A stretch of DNA of 61,932 nucleotides, from positions 1-61,932 of the forward strand of contig JARGFZ010000016.1 of the NCBI GenBank assembly GCA_029210965.1, in the 5' to 3' direction. Position numbers and translations under genes: made by a program. Positions 46,689 through 55,113 of this stretch are shown one piece after another (the stretch's first letter is position 1; each line of letters opens with the position of its first letter). This DNA comes from a bacterium. GTDB taxonomy: Bacteria > BMS3Abin14. Below the pieces are notes generated by a model. That model was not told the DNA's origin, made no database searches, and saw only the letters and a program-made list of their open reading frames with translations.

Positions 46689-46856
46689 TCAGATCTTTTC
46701 TGCCTCATCGATGAGCATCACAGGTATATCATCCTCTATTCTGTATTTGAGTCGGCAGGTGTGGCAGACGAGTGAACTCCCCTCGTTCTCCAGTTTTACC
46801 TCCCCTTTACATTTGGGGCAGGCCAGAATGTCCAGCAGTTCCTGATCGATAGGCAT
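46689..46856 (-). CDS. Trm112-family small zinc-ribbon protein
   Basis: 55-residue protein read directly from the sequence: MPIDQELLDILACPKCKG at the N-terminus, a second CHTC pair, and a DDIPVMLIDEA end. Two Cys-x2-Cys pairs suggest one zinc ribbon. The UPF0434/YcaR/Trm112 family is commonly encoded next to lpxK and kdsB; its role there is not settled. GGAGG precedes the ATG. Confidence 0.85.
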   Translation of the reverse strand: MPIDQELLDILACPKCKGEVKLENEGSSLVCHTCRLKYRIEDDIPVMLIDEAEKI

Positions 46857-46883
46857 AGGATTTCCTCCGGAAATCAGTTTGGC

Positions 46884-46948
46884 GTTTGGTGTTTGAAGTT
46901 TGAGGTTTTATTCAAAGCAGCTGAGAGCTTCAACTTCAAACCACAAAC
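46884..46948. repeat. Imperfect inverted repeat with TTTGAAGTTT units
   Basis: GTTTGGTGTTTGAAGTTT (46884-46901) is complementary at about 15 of 18 positions to 46931-46948. Lies in the 181-base gap 46857-47037, in which no gene is seen. Could serve as a stem downstream of the first acyltransferase gene but lacks a U tract. Confidence 0.5.
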
Positions 46949-47037
46949 ATCAATCCTCAAACGGCATCCTCAATAATTCAGTAGTCAGAGAACATCTATT
47001 TTATATTTTCGATATGACGATGTTAACAGGAAACAAT

Positions 47038-47751
47038 CTACTGGCTTCTGGCTCCTGGCTCCTGGCTCCTGCTCTTCAACCCCGTTATCCCATCAGCCCT
47101 CTCCTGCAGCCTCAACAACTCTTTTTTCAGGAAGCGGCTGTCCCGGGCCATTGCTTCTTCACTCATGTCATCATCAAAATAAATTGGATCACTGAAGATC
47201 ACAGCCCCCTTGCTGAAGGGCCACGGGAGCAGGTAAAGATCCCAGGCGCGGGAAAAGATGTGGGCAGGCCTCGCGGATGCTGCCATCCCGATAACGGGGG
47301 CACCGGTTTTCTTGGCCAAATAGATAGCTCCCGGTTTTACCTCATGGATGGGCCCTCTGGGCCCGTCCACAGCAAAGGTTGCGTGATACCCCTTTTCCAT
47401 AAGTTTTTTCAATCCGATAAGGCCCCGTGCCCCGCTCCTGGATGCCGAGCCCCTCACAACAGCATATCCCAGACCTGTCATTACGCGAGTCTGCAGCTCA
47501 CCATCCCTGCTCAGGCTGGACATTATCCCCATCTTCCGCCCCGCGAGAAAACCTGTGGGAAGGAACTGTCTTCCGTGAAAGAAGGCCACAACACAGGTCC
47601 GACCTGACAATTCAAGTTCATCCAGGATCTGCGCCCCCTCGCAGCGTATGCGGACAGTCCATGTCACGGACCTGATCAAAACCCTTGCGAGTAGCGGGAT
47701 CAGCCGTCCGGCACTGCCGATACTATTTTCTGATCCGGCCGGTAAGAACAT
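47038..47751 (-). CDS. DUF374 lysophospholipid acyltransferase-like protein (second of pair)
   Basis: 237 residues. Contains FFHGRQFLPTGFL, LSRDGELQTRVMTGLGY, FAVDGPRGPIHEVKPGAIYLAKKTGAPV and a single N-terminal hydrophobic segment: the DUF374 pattern, with FxH-x4-D-like and DGPRGP blocks. The last codons (GLKSRSQEPGARSQ) and stop are encoded by the CTGGCTCCTGG repeat at 47039-47074, so the natural C-terminus has been replaced or extended. Overlaps the upstream paralogue by 29 bases. Confidence 0.85.
   Translation of the reverse strand: MFLPAGSENSIGSAGRLIPLLARVLIRSVTWTVRIRCEGAQILDELELSGRTCVVAFFHGRQFLPTGFLAGRKMGIMSSLSRDGELQTRVMTGLGYAVVRGSASRSGARGLIGLKKLMEKGYHATFAVDGPRGPIHEVKPGAIYLAKKTGAPVIGMAASARPAHIFSRAWDLYLLPWPFSKGAVIFSDPIYFDDDMSEEAMARDSRFLKKELLRLQERADGITGLKSRSQEPGARSQ
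47039..47074. repeat. CTGGCTCCTGG tandem repeat inside a gene end
   Basis: At least three tandem copies of about GGCTCCT, matching runs at 225-255, 61611-61630 and 61757-61790. On the minus strand it supplies codons S-Q-E-P-G-A-R-S-Q and the TAG stop of the DUF374 gene. Confidence 0.7.
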
Positions 47752-48433
47752 CCGCTTCAATCTCCAGCTTAGACAGTACCTCTTCGATCCGCTGGCAGTC
47801 CGAACTGACGGACTCCTCCGAAAGGTCTGCGTCAAGGAGTATCGGCTCACCCAGATGCACATTAGTGCGGCCAAAGGGCATGGGAAGAAAGAAACGATCC
47901 CACACCCACCCCAGGGTCACCGAAGGCCATGCGGAAGTGGTCACCGGAACGATAGGGACACCCAGCTTTTTAGCCACAAAAACAGCACCCGGTTTCACTT
48001 CCCTGTAGGGTCCTCTGGGACCGTCCACGGCAAAGACCCCTATCTTGCCATTTCGTACCACACTGACTATTTGCGCCAGAGCTCTTGGCCCCCCCCGGCT
48101 CCTGGAACCTCTGATGGTGGTATACCCGAAGTTGTGTAAAATGCGTGTCTGGAGCTCACCCAGGTAGCTGATACTGAGCATAACAACGATCGGCCAGTTC
48201 CGGAGGTAGTAGATCAGGATGAACAACCGGCCGTGAAAAAATACAAGGATGAAGGGTTCACCTGATTCCACCATGTCCAGAACCGGAAGATGCCCTGTAA
48301 ACCGGGTTTTAAGGGTAGCCCCGAGCCCCTTGACAAGAGCACTCGCCAGATAAGAAAGCAGCGGCAGAAGATTGTATGCCTGCTTCCTCCTCCATTCCCG
48401 GAAGGAACTAGTCCTCTTTGGCCTCGGGGTCAT
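47723..48433 (-). CDS. DUF374 lysophospholipid acyltransferase-like protein (first of pair)
   Basis: 236 residues, paralogue of the next gene. FFHGRLFILIYYL, LGELQTRILHNFGY, FAVDGPRGPYREVKPGAVFVAKKLGVPI and PMPFGRTNVHLGEPI define the family. One N-terminal hydrophobic segment. The ATG at 48433 lies inside the msbA end, which the gene overlaps by 26 bases, with GGAGGAGA upstream. Possibly an acyltransferase acting on lipid A or phospholipid; no member has been assigned here. Confidence 0.86.
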   Translation of the reverse strand: MTPRPKRTSSFREWRRKQAYNLLPLLSYLASALVKGLGATLKTRFTGHLPVLDMVESGEPFILVFFHGRLFILIYYLRNWPIVVMLSISYLGELQTRILHNFGYTTIRGSRSRGGPRALAQIVSVVRNGKIGVFAVDGPRGPYREVKPGAVFVAKKLGVPIVPVTTSAWPSVTLGWVWDRFFLPMPFGRTNVHLGEPILLDADLSEESVSSDCQRIEEVLSKLEIEADVLTGRIRK

Positions 48434-50171
48434 CGGAAGGGTTCTCCTCCACCAGAAGGGAATAAAGTCGGGAGTATTCACCACCCAGATCGATAAGCTC
48501 CTCGTGGTGCCCAGATTCAACGATCCGGCCCTGGGAGATAACGATGATACGGTCGGCATCCTTCACCGTGGAGATACGGTGAGCAATGGTCAGGGTCGTT
48601 CTCCCCTTTACCAGATTTTCGAGGGCTTTTTGTACCAGATGCTCTGATTCGGTGTCCAGAGCGCTGGTCGCTTCGTCCAGGATTAGGATCGGGGAGTTTT
48701 TCAGAAGGGCCCGCGCTATGGAGATTCTCTGCCGCTGCCCGCCCGAAAGACGGGCGCCGCGTTCGCCAATGATCGTGTTGTACCCTTCGGATAGTGATTT
48801 TACAAAATCCAGGGCATAGGCTGTTTTTAAAGCCTCTTCCAGATCTGCCTCCGAAACATCGGTCATGCCGTAGCAGATGTTGCTGCCAATTGTGTCGTTA
48901 AACAGGACAACTTCCTGGGAAACGATGGAGATCTGCTCTCTGAGGCTTTTCTGGGTCACCTGTTTGATATCATATCCATCAACGGTGATCTTCCCCTCCG
49001 TCACATCGTAAAACCGGGGAATCAGGTTCACAAGGGTTGTCTTGCCGCCTCCGCTGGTCCCGACTATAGCCAGCTTTGTTCCCGAGGGGATATCCAGATC
49101 GATATCTTTTAAAACGTACTCATCCCCATAGCGGAAGCTGACACCTTTGAAGGTTATGTGACCGGAGCTGCGCGGTATGTCCACGGCGTCCGGAGCATCG
49201 TCGATCCCGGGGGAAATGTCCAGGATCTCGAAGACACGCTCGGCCGCGGCCAGTCCCTGCTGAATGATGTTGTTAACCGAGGTTATGTGCTTAACCGGTT
49301 CATAAAGCATCATGATTGCAGCAAGAAAGGAAAAGAACTCACCCACCGTCATTTTCCCGTTAATTACCGTAAGCCCTCCGATCCAGATGATGAAAGATAC
49401 CGACAGTGCTCCGATAAACTCCATCACCGGGTTAGAAAGAGCTTTCACCCTTTCTATTTTCAGGAAGGACTTCACCAGCTTCTCGTTCTGATGCTTGAAC
49501 TCGTCAAGCTCTACGGCTTCGGTTCCGGAGGCCTTGATCAGCCCTGCCCCGGAGATCTTCTCCTGCATGAGTTTGTTCAGGCTCCCCACCTGCTCCTGGC
49601 TGCGCCTGCTGGCCTTTTTCATTTTCCTGCCAAAGCGAACAAGAGGATAGAAAGCCAGTGGGAACCCCACAAGAGCGATCATACCCAGTTGAGCGTTACG
49701 GTAGAAAACGACAATCGCCAGGCCCAGGATTGTGAAGACGTCCCTAAAGGCACCCACAAAGGCCTCAGTGACAGCATTCTGCATCATGTTCACATCGTAA
49801 GTGACGCGGGACATGAGCACTCCGGTAGGTGTTTCAGTGAAAAATGACAGGGACATGCGGTGCATATGTTCGTAGAGTTCGTTCCTGATGTCCTGGACCA
49901 TACGGAGTCCTGCCCAGCTCATTACATAGGTCCGGACATACCGGAATATGCCCTTGAGTATGTAGATGGCAATTATGACCACGGGGATTAGAAGAAGCAG
50001 CTGGCGATCGCCAGCTATGAATACGTCGTCAAGAACGTTCTTGATGATCAGCGCAGACAGCGCCGTCATGGCAGCCACGCCGATCATAGCGAGGGTCGAG
50101 ATGACCAGCTTGCCTTTATAGGGGCGGGCATAGCGAAGAAGCCTGAGATACATCCAAAAGGAGTGGCTCAT
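48408..50171 (-). CDS. msbA: Lipid A flippase, ABC transporter
   Basis: 587-residue half-transporter that flips lipid A-core across the inner membrane. Six membrane helices in residues 1-320, then an ATPase domain with Walker A VGTSGGGKTT (about 378-387), signature LSGGQRQRISIARAL and Walker B ILILDEATSALD. Start overlaps the lpxB stop (ATGA). Position between lpxB and acyltransferases supports msbA over a general exporter. Confidence 0.93.
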   Translation of the reverse strand: MSHSFWMYLRLLRYARPYKGKLVISTLAMIGVAAMTALSALIIKNVLDDVFIAGDRQLLLLIPVVIIAIYILKGIFRYVRTYVMSWAGLRMVQDIRNELYEHMHRMSLSFFTETPTGVLMSRVTYDVNMMQNAVTEAFVGAFRDVFTILGLAIVVFYRNAQLGMIALVGFPLAFYPLVRFGRKMKKASRRSQEQVGSLNKLMQEKISGAGLIKASGTEAVELDEFKHQNEKLVKSFLKIERVKALSNPVMEFIGALSVSFIIWIGGLTVINGKMTVGEFFSFLAAIMMLYEPVKHITSVNNIIQQGLAAAERVFEILDISPGIDDAPDAVDIPRSSGHITFKGVSFRYGDEYVLKDIDLDIPSGTKLAIVGTSGGGKTTLVNLIPRFYDVTEGKITVDGYDIKQVTQKSLREQISIVSQEVVLFNDTIGSNICYGMTDVSEADLEEALKTAYALDFVKSLSEGYNTIIGERGARLSGGQRQRISIARALLKNSPILILDEATSALDTESEHLVQKALENLVKGRTTLTIAHRISTVKDADRIIVISQGRIVESGHHEELIDLGGEYSRLYSLLVEENPSDDPEAKED

Positions 50172-51307
50172 TTCATTGCCCCTGAAACGATTTCCAGGGT
50201 TTTTTGAGCCGCCAGCCGGGAAGCCTGATCGCCCTGAAGGGTTCCCAGCACTTCTCGTCCCGCACGCAGATACTCTGCCCTGGCGGGCCCCTCTTCTAAA
50301 ATCCTCAAACCTGCTCTGGCAAGCCTTTCGGGAATTACTTCCTCCTGGAGCAGCTCCTCAACCACATCTCTTCCAGCAAGAATGTTCGGGAGGCTGAAAC
50401 GATCGATCTTGACTATCCGTTTGCCAAGAAAATAGGTCAGCCAGGAAGTCCGGTAAGCTACGACCTGAGGAATTCCGAGGAGGAAAGCCTCCAGGGTGGC
50501 CGTACCCGAAGAAACAAGGGAAATGTCAGAGATACGAAGAACCTCTCTGGACCGGCCAGCTATTACCGTAACCTCGATACTGGCCTGGGCGAGCATACTC
50601 TCGACAAATGTAATTGAGATGGTCTGAGGCAAAGGAAGGTAAAATCTAACTTTTCCTTCAAGTTCGCGGGATATCAGTTGAGCAGCTTTGAGAAAATGAG
50701 GAAGCAGTTGTCGGACCTCTGAGGTCCTGCTTCCCGGCAGCAGGCTGACCACCGTTTCCCCCTCAATCTTTTTCAACAAAGGGGCTTCTGCAGTCGAATC
50801 TCCCAGGATCTCAGCAAGAGGGTTCCCCACATATGACACCGGCATCCCCAGAGAACGAAAGAACTCTTCCTCGAAGGGAAAAATGGCAAGGATATGATCC
50901 ACATATTTTCTCAGGTACTTAATGCGACCTTTGCCCCACACCCACAGTTTGGGAGCCACGTAGTAAACCACCGGGATGCCGAGGCGTTTAGCCTCTTTGG
51001 CAAGCTCGATATTAAACCTGTAAAAATCAATCAGAACAAGCCCATCCGGTCTGGACTTGCGCATGGACTCTTTGGCCTCGTCGAGGATCTTCCTCAGTCG
51101 GCCCATGTCGCGCACGACTTCCCAGATCCCCATGACCGAGAGATCACTGATGTGAACCTGCAGGTCAACGCCTGCCTCGGCCATCCTATCACCGCCAATG
51201 CCGGCCAGCTTAATTCCGGGTTCCAATGCCTGAAGCGCCTTTGCCAGTCGACCGCCGTACATGTCGCCTGACACTTCCCCCGCTACGATCATCAGGCTTC
51301 GGGCCAA
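50168..51307 (-). CDS. lpxB: Lipid-A-disaccharide synthase
   Basis: Joins UDP-diacylglucosamine and lipid X. 379 residues, GT19: VAGEVSGDMYGGRL near the N-terminus, GIGGDRMAEAG, FYRFNIELAKEAKRLGIPVVYYVAPKLWVW (in part), LLPGSRTSEV and SSGTATLEA. TTG start at 51307 with GGGGGAG nearby; an ATG at 51292 overlapping the lpxI stop is an alternative. Confidence 0.95.
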   Translation of the reverse strand: MARSLMIVAGEVSGDMYGGRLAKALQALEPGIKLAGIGGDRMAEAGVDLQVHISDLSVMGIWEVVRDMGRLRKILDEAKESMRKSRPDGLVLIDFYRFNIELAKEAKRLGIPVVYYVAPKLWVWGKGRIKYLRKYVDHILAIFPFEEEFFRSLGMPVSYVGNPLAEILGDSTAEAPLLKKIEGETVVSLLPGSRTSEVRQLLPHFLKAAQLISRELEGKVRFYLPLPQTISITFVESMLAQASIEVTVIAGRSREVLRISDISLVSSGTATLEAFLLGIPQVVAYRTSWLTYFLGKRIVKIDRFSLPNILAGRDVVEELLQEEVIPERLARAGLRILEEGPARAEYLRAGREVLGTLQGDQASRLAAQKTLEIVSGAMK

Positions 51308-52143
51308 TTGACTCCCCCATCCCCGGTTTCAGTGCCCGCAAGAAGGGTTATACCCTTTTCTTCGCACATGGCGGAGATCCTACCGAGATCGAGGAGGAAA
51401 CATCGCCCAGCCTCTACAACAAGAAGGTTCCCGCCCGCTTCAGCCAGGCGCGCAACGGTTTCCGATCCGACAGTAGGTATATCGTATCTGAGGTCATGAT
51501 CTCCGGCTGCAAGTTTAACTACGGTTACCCCACCACCCGAGATCATTCCAGCTCTTTTGATAGCCCTGTCCGTTCCTTCCATAGCCTCTACCGCCACCAC
51601 AGCCCCCCCCTTTATGATGGCCGTCTGGCCAATATCGAGGTTCGCAATGGCCCTGGCAATCCGCCACCCGGCTTCGATATCCGGAACCTGCCGGAGCTGC
51701 ACAGGCGGTCCGGCTAACCATCCAGCTTCCGGGAGAAGATCGGGCGCCACTTCAGTGAGGGGAAGAACTTCAAAACCGTTCCCTGAAAGAAGATCGACCA
51801 GACCCCCCAGGATCGTTGAGGGACAATGGTCCTTAAGGTTGCCCAGGAAAGCTGCCAGAAGGCCGTCAAATTTTCCGGTGCTGAAGATCTCCTCGTGGCC
51901 GACCCTCCCGGCGAGAACAACTTTCGCAACTCTGGCCTGTCCCAGGCCGTCCAGTAGCTCCTGGAGCTCGTATGAATTGTACCACCCGGTTTCCCACTCC
52001 GGACAGTCGAGGGCCGGGTCAGCTGCGCGTTTCAAACCGGCCACATATACATTATTACCAGCCCCTGACAGGTATTGTGCTATGTGAAGGGGAAGGTGGC
52101 CTGAACCGGCAATAACACCGATCCGATCCCCTGCCGAGATCAT
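51292..52143 (-). CDS. lpxI: UDP-2,3-diacylglucosamine pyrophosphatase LpxI
   Basis: Hydrolyses UDP-diacylglucosamine to lipid X, the LpxI alternative to LpxH. 283 residues (DUF1009): GVIAGSGHLPLHIA at the N-terminus, LAGRVGHEEIF, DIGQTAIIKGGAVVAVEAMEGTD (in part) and KLAAGDHDLRYDIPTVG towards the C-terminus. Located between lpxA and lpxB, the expected step in order. Confidence 0.95.
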   Translation of the reverse strand: MISAGDRIGVIAGSGHLPLHIAQYLSGAGNNVYVAGLKRAADPALDCPEWETGWYNSYELQELLDGLGQARVAKVVLAGRVGHEEIFSTGKFDGLLAAFLGNLKDHCPSTILGGLVDLLSGNGFEVLPLTEVAPDLLPEAGWLAGPPVQLRQVPDIEAGWRIARAIANLDIGQTAIIKGGAVVAVEAMEGTDRAIKRAGMISGGGVTVVKLAAGDHDLRYDIPTVGSETVARLAEAGGNLLVVEAGRCFLLDLGRISAMCEEKGITLLAGTETGDGGVNWPEA

Positions 52144-52931
52144 CTCGTAACGCCCCTTTCAGATGCCAGCACGAATTCAATGAGAAGCTCGACAGCAGGA
52201 TCCTGAGAGATTTCCGTCCGGACTTTTGCCACAGCTTCGCCCAGGACCAATCCGCTTCTGAACAGGACTCTGTATGCCTTTTTTAAATTGGAGATCTCAT
52301 TGTCAGAAAGCCCCTTTCTTCTGAGTCCCTCGAGGTTCAGGCCCACCAGCCTTGCCCTGTCGCCCTGAACGGTCGTAAATGGGGGAACGTCCTTGACCAC
52401 TACTGAGGCGGCACCAATATAGGACAACTGGCCTAACCTGCAAAACTGGTGTACACCTGTCAGGCCGCTAAGAATGGCCCCATCCTCGATGATCACGTGG
52501 CCGGCCAAAGTCGAAGCGTTACCGAGGATGACTCTGTTACCGATGCGGCAGTCGTGAGCCACATGAGAATAGGCCATGAAAAGACCATCATCCCCGATGC
52601 TTGTCACCATGCCGCCACCCTCGGTTCCACGGTGGATGGTGGCACACTCCCGGATCTGATTCCGGTCCCCGATGACGAGTTCGCTGTCTTCACCCGCGTA
52701 TTTGAGGTCCTGCGGCATCGCCCCTACTGACGCGAACTGGAATATCCGGTTTCCCGAACCGATGGTGGTCCTGCCTTCAAGAACGACGTGGGGTCCGATG
52801 ACCGTATCAGCTCCGATGCGAACACCCTTTCCAATGATTGAAAAAGGTCCTACCACGACTCCGGCATCAAGCTCAGCTCCGTCGCTCACAACCGCATGGG
52901 TATCGATCCTTGTTTCTTTGAGGGCCGGCAT
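52140..52931 (-). CDS. lpxA: UDP-N-acetylglucosamine acyltransferase
   Basis: First step of lipid A synthesis. 263 residues: left-handed parallel beta-helix of hexapeptide repeats (about 1-185), with VAHDCRIGNRVILGN containing the catalytic histidine, HQFCRLGQLSYIGA and the C-terminal helical domain GLNLEGLRRKGLS. Follows fabZ without a gap. The acyl-chain length preference cannot be predicted with confidence. Confidence 0.96.
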   Translation of the reverse strand: MPALKETRIDTHAVVSDGAELDAGVVVGPFSIIGKGVRIGADTVIGPHVVLEGRTTIGSGNRIFQFASVGAMPQDLKYAGEDSELVIGDRNQIRECATIHRGTEGGGMVTSIGDDGLFMAYSHVAHDCRIGNRVILGNASTLAGHVIIEDGAILSGLTGVHQFCRLGQLSYIGAASVVVKDVPPFTTVQGDRARLVGLNLEGLRRKGLSDNEISNLKKAYRVLFRSGLVLGEAVAKVRTEISQDPAVELLIEFVLASERGVTR

Positions 52932-53396
52932 CTAATCCCTTTCGGTTTCCCTGTCCACCAGGATAGCCTTCATCTGGGCCTCGGCAACAAGGTCTTCTCC
53001 AACATAAGCCTTACCTTCGAAGCTGGCGATCGTCCCCCTGTGCCTGGTCTGTACGATCTCCTGGCGCAGCTGATCCCCGGGAACGACCGGTCGTCTGAAT
53101 TTCACCTTGTCGATAGACATGAAGTAGATAACCTTGTCTTTCATATTGTTCTCGATTTCTTCAACGGTTCCTTCGCCAGAAAAAGCCAGGATCCCAGCCA
53201 CTTGAGCCATAGATTCCAGAATGAGCACTCCCGGCATTACAGGGTGCCCGGGGAAGTGCCCCTGGAAGAAATGCTCGTTTATTGTGACGTTCTTTAAGCC
53301 CACGATCTTCTCCCGGGGAACCAGTTCCAGTATCCTGTCCACGAGCAGAAAAGGATACCTGTGCGGCAGGATCTTCATTATATGGGCAATGTCCAT
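52932..53396 (-). CDS. fabZ: 3-hydroxyacyl-ACP dehydratase FabZ
   Basis: Hot-dog-fold dehydratase of fatty acid synthesis, 154 residues. LPHRYPFLLVDRI at the N-terminus and the catalytic histidine in FFQGHFPGHPVMPGVL (about 43-58), with ESMAQVAG following. Overlaps the lpxD stop by one base (TAATG). It competes with LpxA and LpxD for hydroxyacyl-ACP, which explains the linkage. Confidence 0.96.
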   Translation of the reverse strand: MDIAHIMKILPHRYPFLLVDRILELVPREKIVGLKNVTINEHFFQGHFPGHPVMPGVLILESMAQVAGILAFSGEGTVEEIENNMKDKVIYFMSIDKVKFRRPVVPGDQLRQEIVQTRHRGTIASFEGKAYVGEDLVAEAQMKAILVDRETERD

Positions 53397-54442
53397 TAGC
53401 TGTCTTCCTCCTCTTCATTCACTCCGCTGATTTTCGACATTTCTCTCTCCAGCCTGGCAAGTCTTTTTCTCATTTCATCGAGCCTGTTAAAAACGGCTGA
53501 TGATCTTCTCCATGTTTTGTCATCAGTGGCAGGGAAACCGGCAAGACGGGCTCCCGGGGGAGCATCCCTGGTAACTCCAGTCCTGGCCATGATGATGGTG
53601 CCGCTGCCGATTTTCAGGTGTCCACTCACTCCGGATTGCCCTGCCATGATGACATTGTCCCCGAGCACAACACTGCCGGCTAATCCCGTCTGCCCGGTGA
53701 GCAGACAATTGGTCCCTGTACGGGCATTATGGGCAATATGGACCAGGTTATCCAGTTTACTCCCGTGACCGATCACCGTTTCACCAAAAACTGCCCTGTC
53801 GATGGTACACCCCGCGCCGATCTCCACCTCGTCCTCGATCCTTACGATCCCCGTATGCAGGATCTTTCTGTGGCGCTCACCGACCGCTGCGAATCCGAAA
53901 CCATCGCTGCCCACGACTGTACCTGCATGGATGATCACCTTGCTGCCGACACAGACACCGCCTTCCAGGACAACGTTGGGGTGGATCGTGGTATCGTCAC
54001 CGATCGTAGCTCCAGGGCCTACATAGGCTCCCGACATCAGTGTGACCCTGTCCCCGATCCTGGCGTCCTGGCAGATCACCGCGTAAGGGTGGATACTGGG
54101 CTCTTTACCTATACTGGCTTTTTCATGGATAAATGAAACACTGCTGATGCCCGCAGCCTCGTAGGGCCTCAAGTAAAACAGTTCCATCGCCATGGCGAAC
54201 CCCAGATAGGGATTTTCAACACGGATGAGGTTTAACCCGCTGACCTCGGTCTCCCTGGACACGATGACTCCACCGGCCGAAGTGTTCTGCATTGAAGACA
54301 GATATTTTGCGTCCGAAAGAAACGAGATCTGATCCGGACCTGCTGTGGTCAGGGGTGCTACGCTCGACACGATGACGTCAGGATCACCAACCAGATCTCC
54401 GCCGAGTTTCCCAGCCAACTCGGCCAGGGTGATCTTTTTCAC
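53396..54442 (-). CDS. lpxD: UDP-3-O-acylglucosamine N-acyltransferase
   Basis: Third step of lipid A synthesis. 348 residues: N-terminal uridine-binding domain (about 1-100), then a left-handed beta-helix with VVGSDGFGFA and the catalytic histidine region NLVHIAHNARTG (about 231-242), and a C-terminal coiled helix ending RKRLARLEREMSKI. GTG start overlaps the skp stop (GTGA). Confidence 0.96.
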   Translation of the reverse strand: MKKITLAELAGKLGGDLVGDPDVIVSSVAPLTTAGPDQISFLSDAKYLSSMQNTSAGGVIVSRETEVSGLNLIRVENPYLGFAMAMELFYLRPYEAAGISSVSFIHEKASIGKEPSIHPYAVICQDARIGDRVTLMSGAYVGPGATIGDDTTIHPNVVLEGGVCVGSKVIIHAGTVVGSDGFGFAAVGERHRKILHTGIVRIEDEVEIGAGCTIDRAVFGETVIGHGSKLDNLVHIAHNARTGTNCLLTGQTGLAGSVVLGDNVIMAGQSGVSGHLKIGSGTIIMARTGVTRDAPPGARLAGFPATDDKTWRRSSAVFNRLDEMRKRLARLEREMSKISGVNEEEEDS

Positions 54443-54981
54443 TGCCCTTCTCCCGCCATATAACGCTCATTGTAGAGTTTCACGACTCTATCCGTGATAT
54501 CCATATTGTCCTCGAAATAGACCACTGCGCTTCCGCTTTTTTCAAGAACGATGGTAAAATTCTCTGCCTCGGCGATCTCACGGGCGATCTTGATGAGACC
54601 TTCAAGTATCCTTGAAGAAAGCTGTTGATTTTCTCTTTCCTCTTCCTCTTTGGCCAGGGTCACGTATTCGATAAGCTGAGCCTTGGTCACGCGGTATTTT
54701 TCCTTCAGCTCTGTCTGGGCCTCCTGGCTGAGGACTGGACTTTTTATCTTTTCCTCCATGGTATCGAGTTCCGCTTTCATTTTATCAACCTGTTCCTGTT
54801 TCGCCATGTGCTTTTTCTTCAGGGTCTCTTTAGCTGCAAGCCCTTCAGAAGTTGAGTTGAGTGCGCCCTGCAGATCCACCACCGCGATCTTGAGCATGGA
54901 CGCAGCCATAATGTTTCCGGTAAACAAGGTCAGCGAGATCCCGGCCACAGCAATTATTAGTGCTAAGTGTTTGAATGTCAT
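54439..54981 (-). CDS. skp: Skp/OmpH-family periplasmic chaperone
   Basis: Periplasmic holding chaperone for outer-membrane proteins. 180 residues: signal peptide (about 1-26, core LALIIAVAGISLTLF, cleavage near MAA), then a long charged coiled coil rich in K, E and Q (about 45-140), and a short C-terminal beta part. AGGAGG lies just upstream of the ATG at 54981. Between bamA and lpxD as in most Gram-negatives. Confidence 0.92.
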   Translation of the reverse strand: MTFKHLALIIAVAGISLTLFTGNIMAASMLKIAVVDLQGALNSTSEGLAAKETLKKKHMAKQEQVDKMKAELDTMEEKIKSPVLSQEAQTELKEKYRVTKAQLIEYVTLAKEEEERENQQLSSRILEGLIKIAREIAEAENFTIVLEKSGSAVVYFEDNMDITDRVVKLYNERYMAGEGQ

Positions 54982-55048
54982 TTTGATCCTCCTAAATCTT
55001 TTATGATTGGTGACTTGCGGCCAGCGGATGATCACACTGACATTACTA

Positions 55049-55068
55049 TTCACCATTCACTGTTCACC
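55049..55068. repeat. TTCACCATTCACTG-type repeat
   Basis: Tandem TTCACC/TTCACT/TTCACC units in the gap between bamA and skp, the inverted form of the repeat at 10185-10205. Expected to be transcribed as part of the bamA-skp message. Confidence 0.55.
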
Positions 55069-55113
55069 TTTTAATCTACACTATTCCCTCTTCCTTATTC
55101 CCCATTCCAGTTT

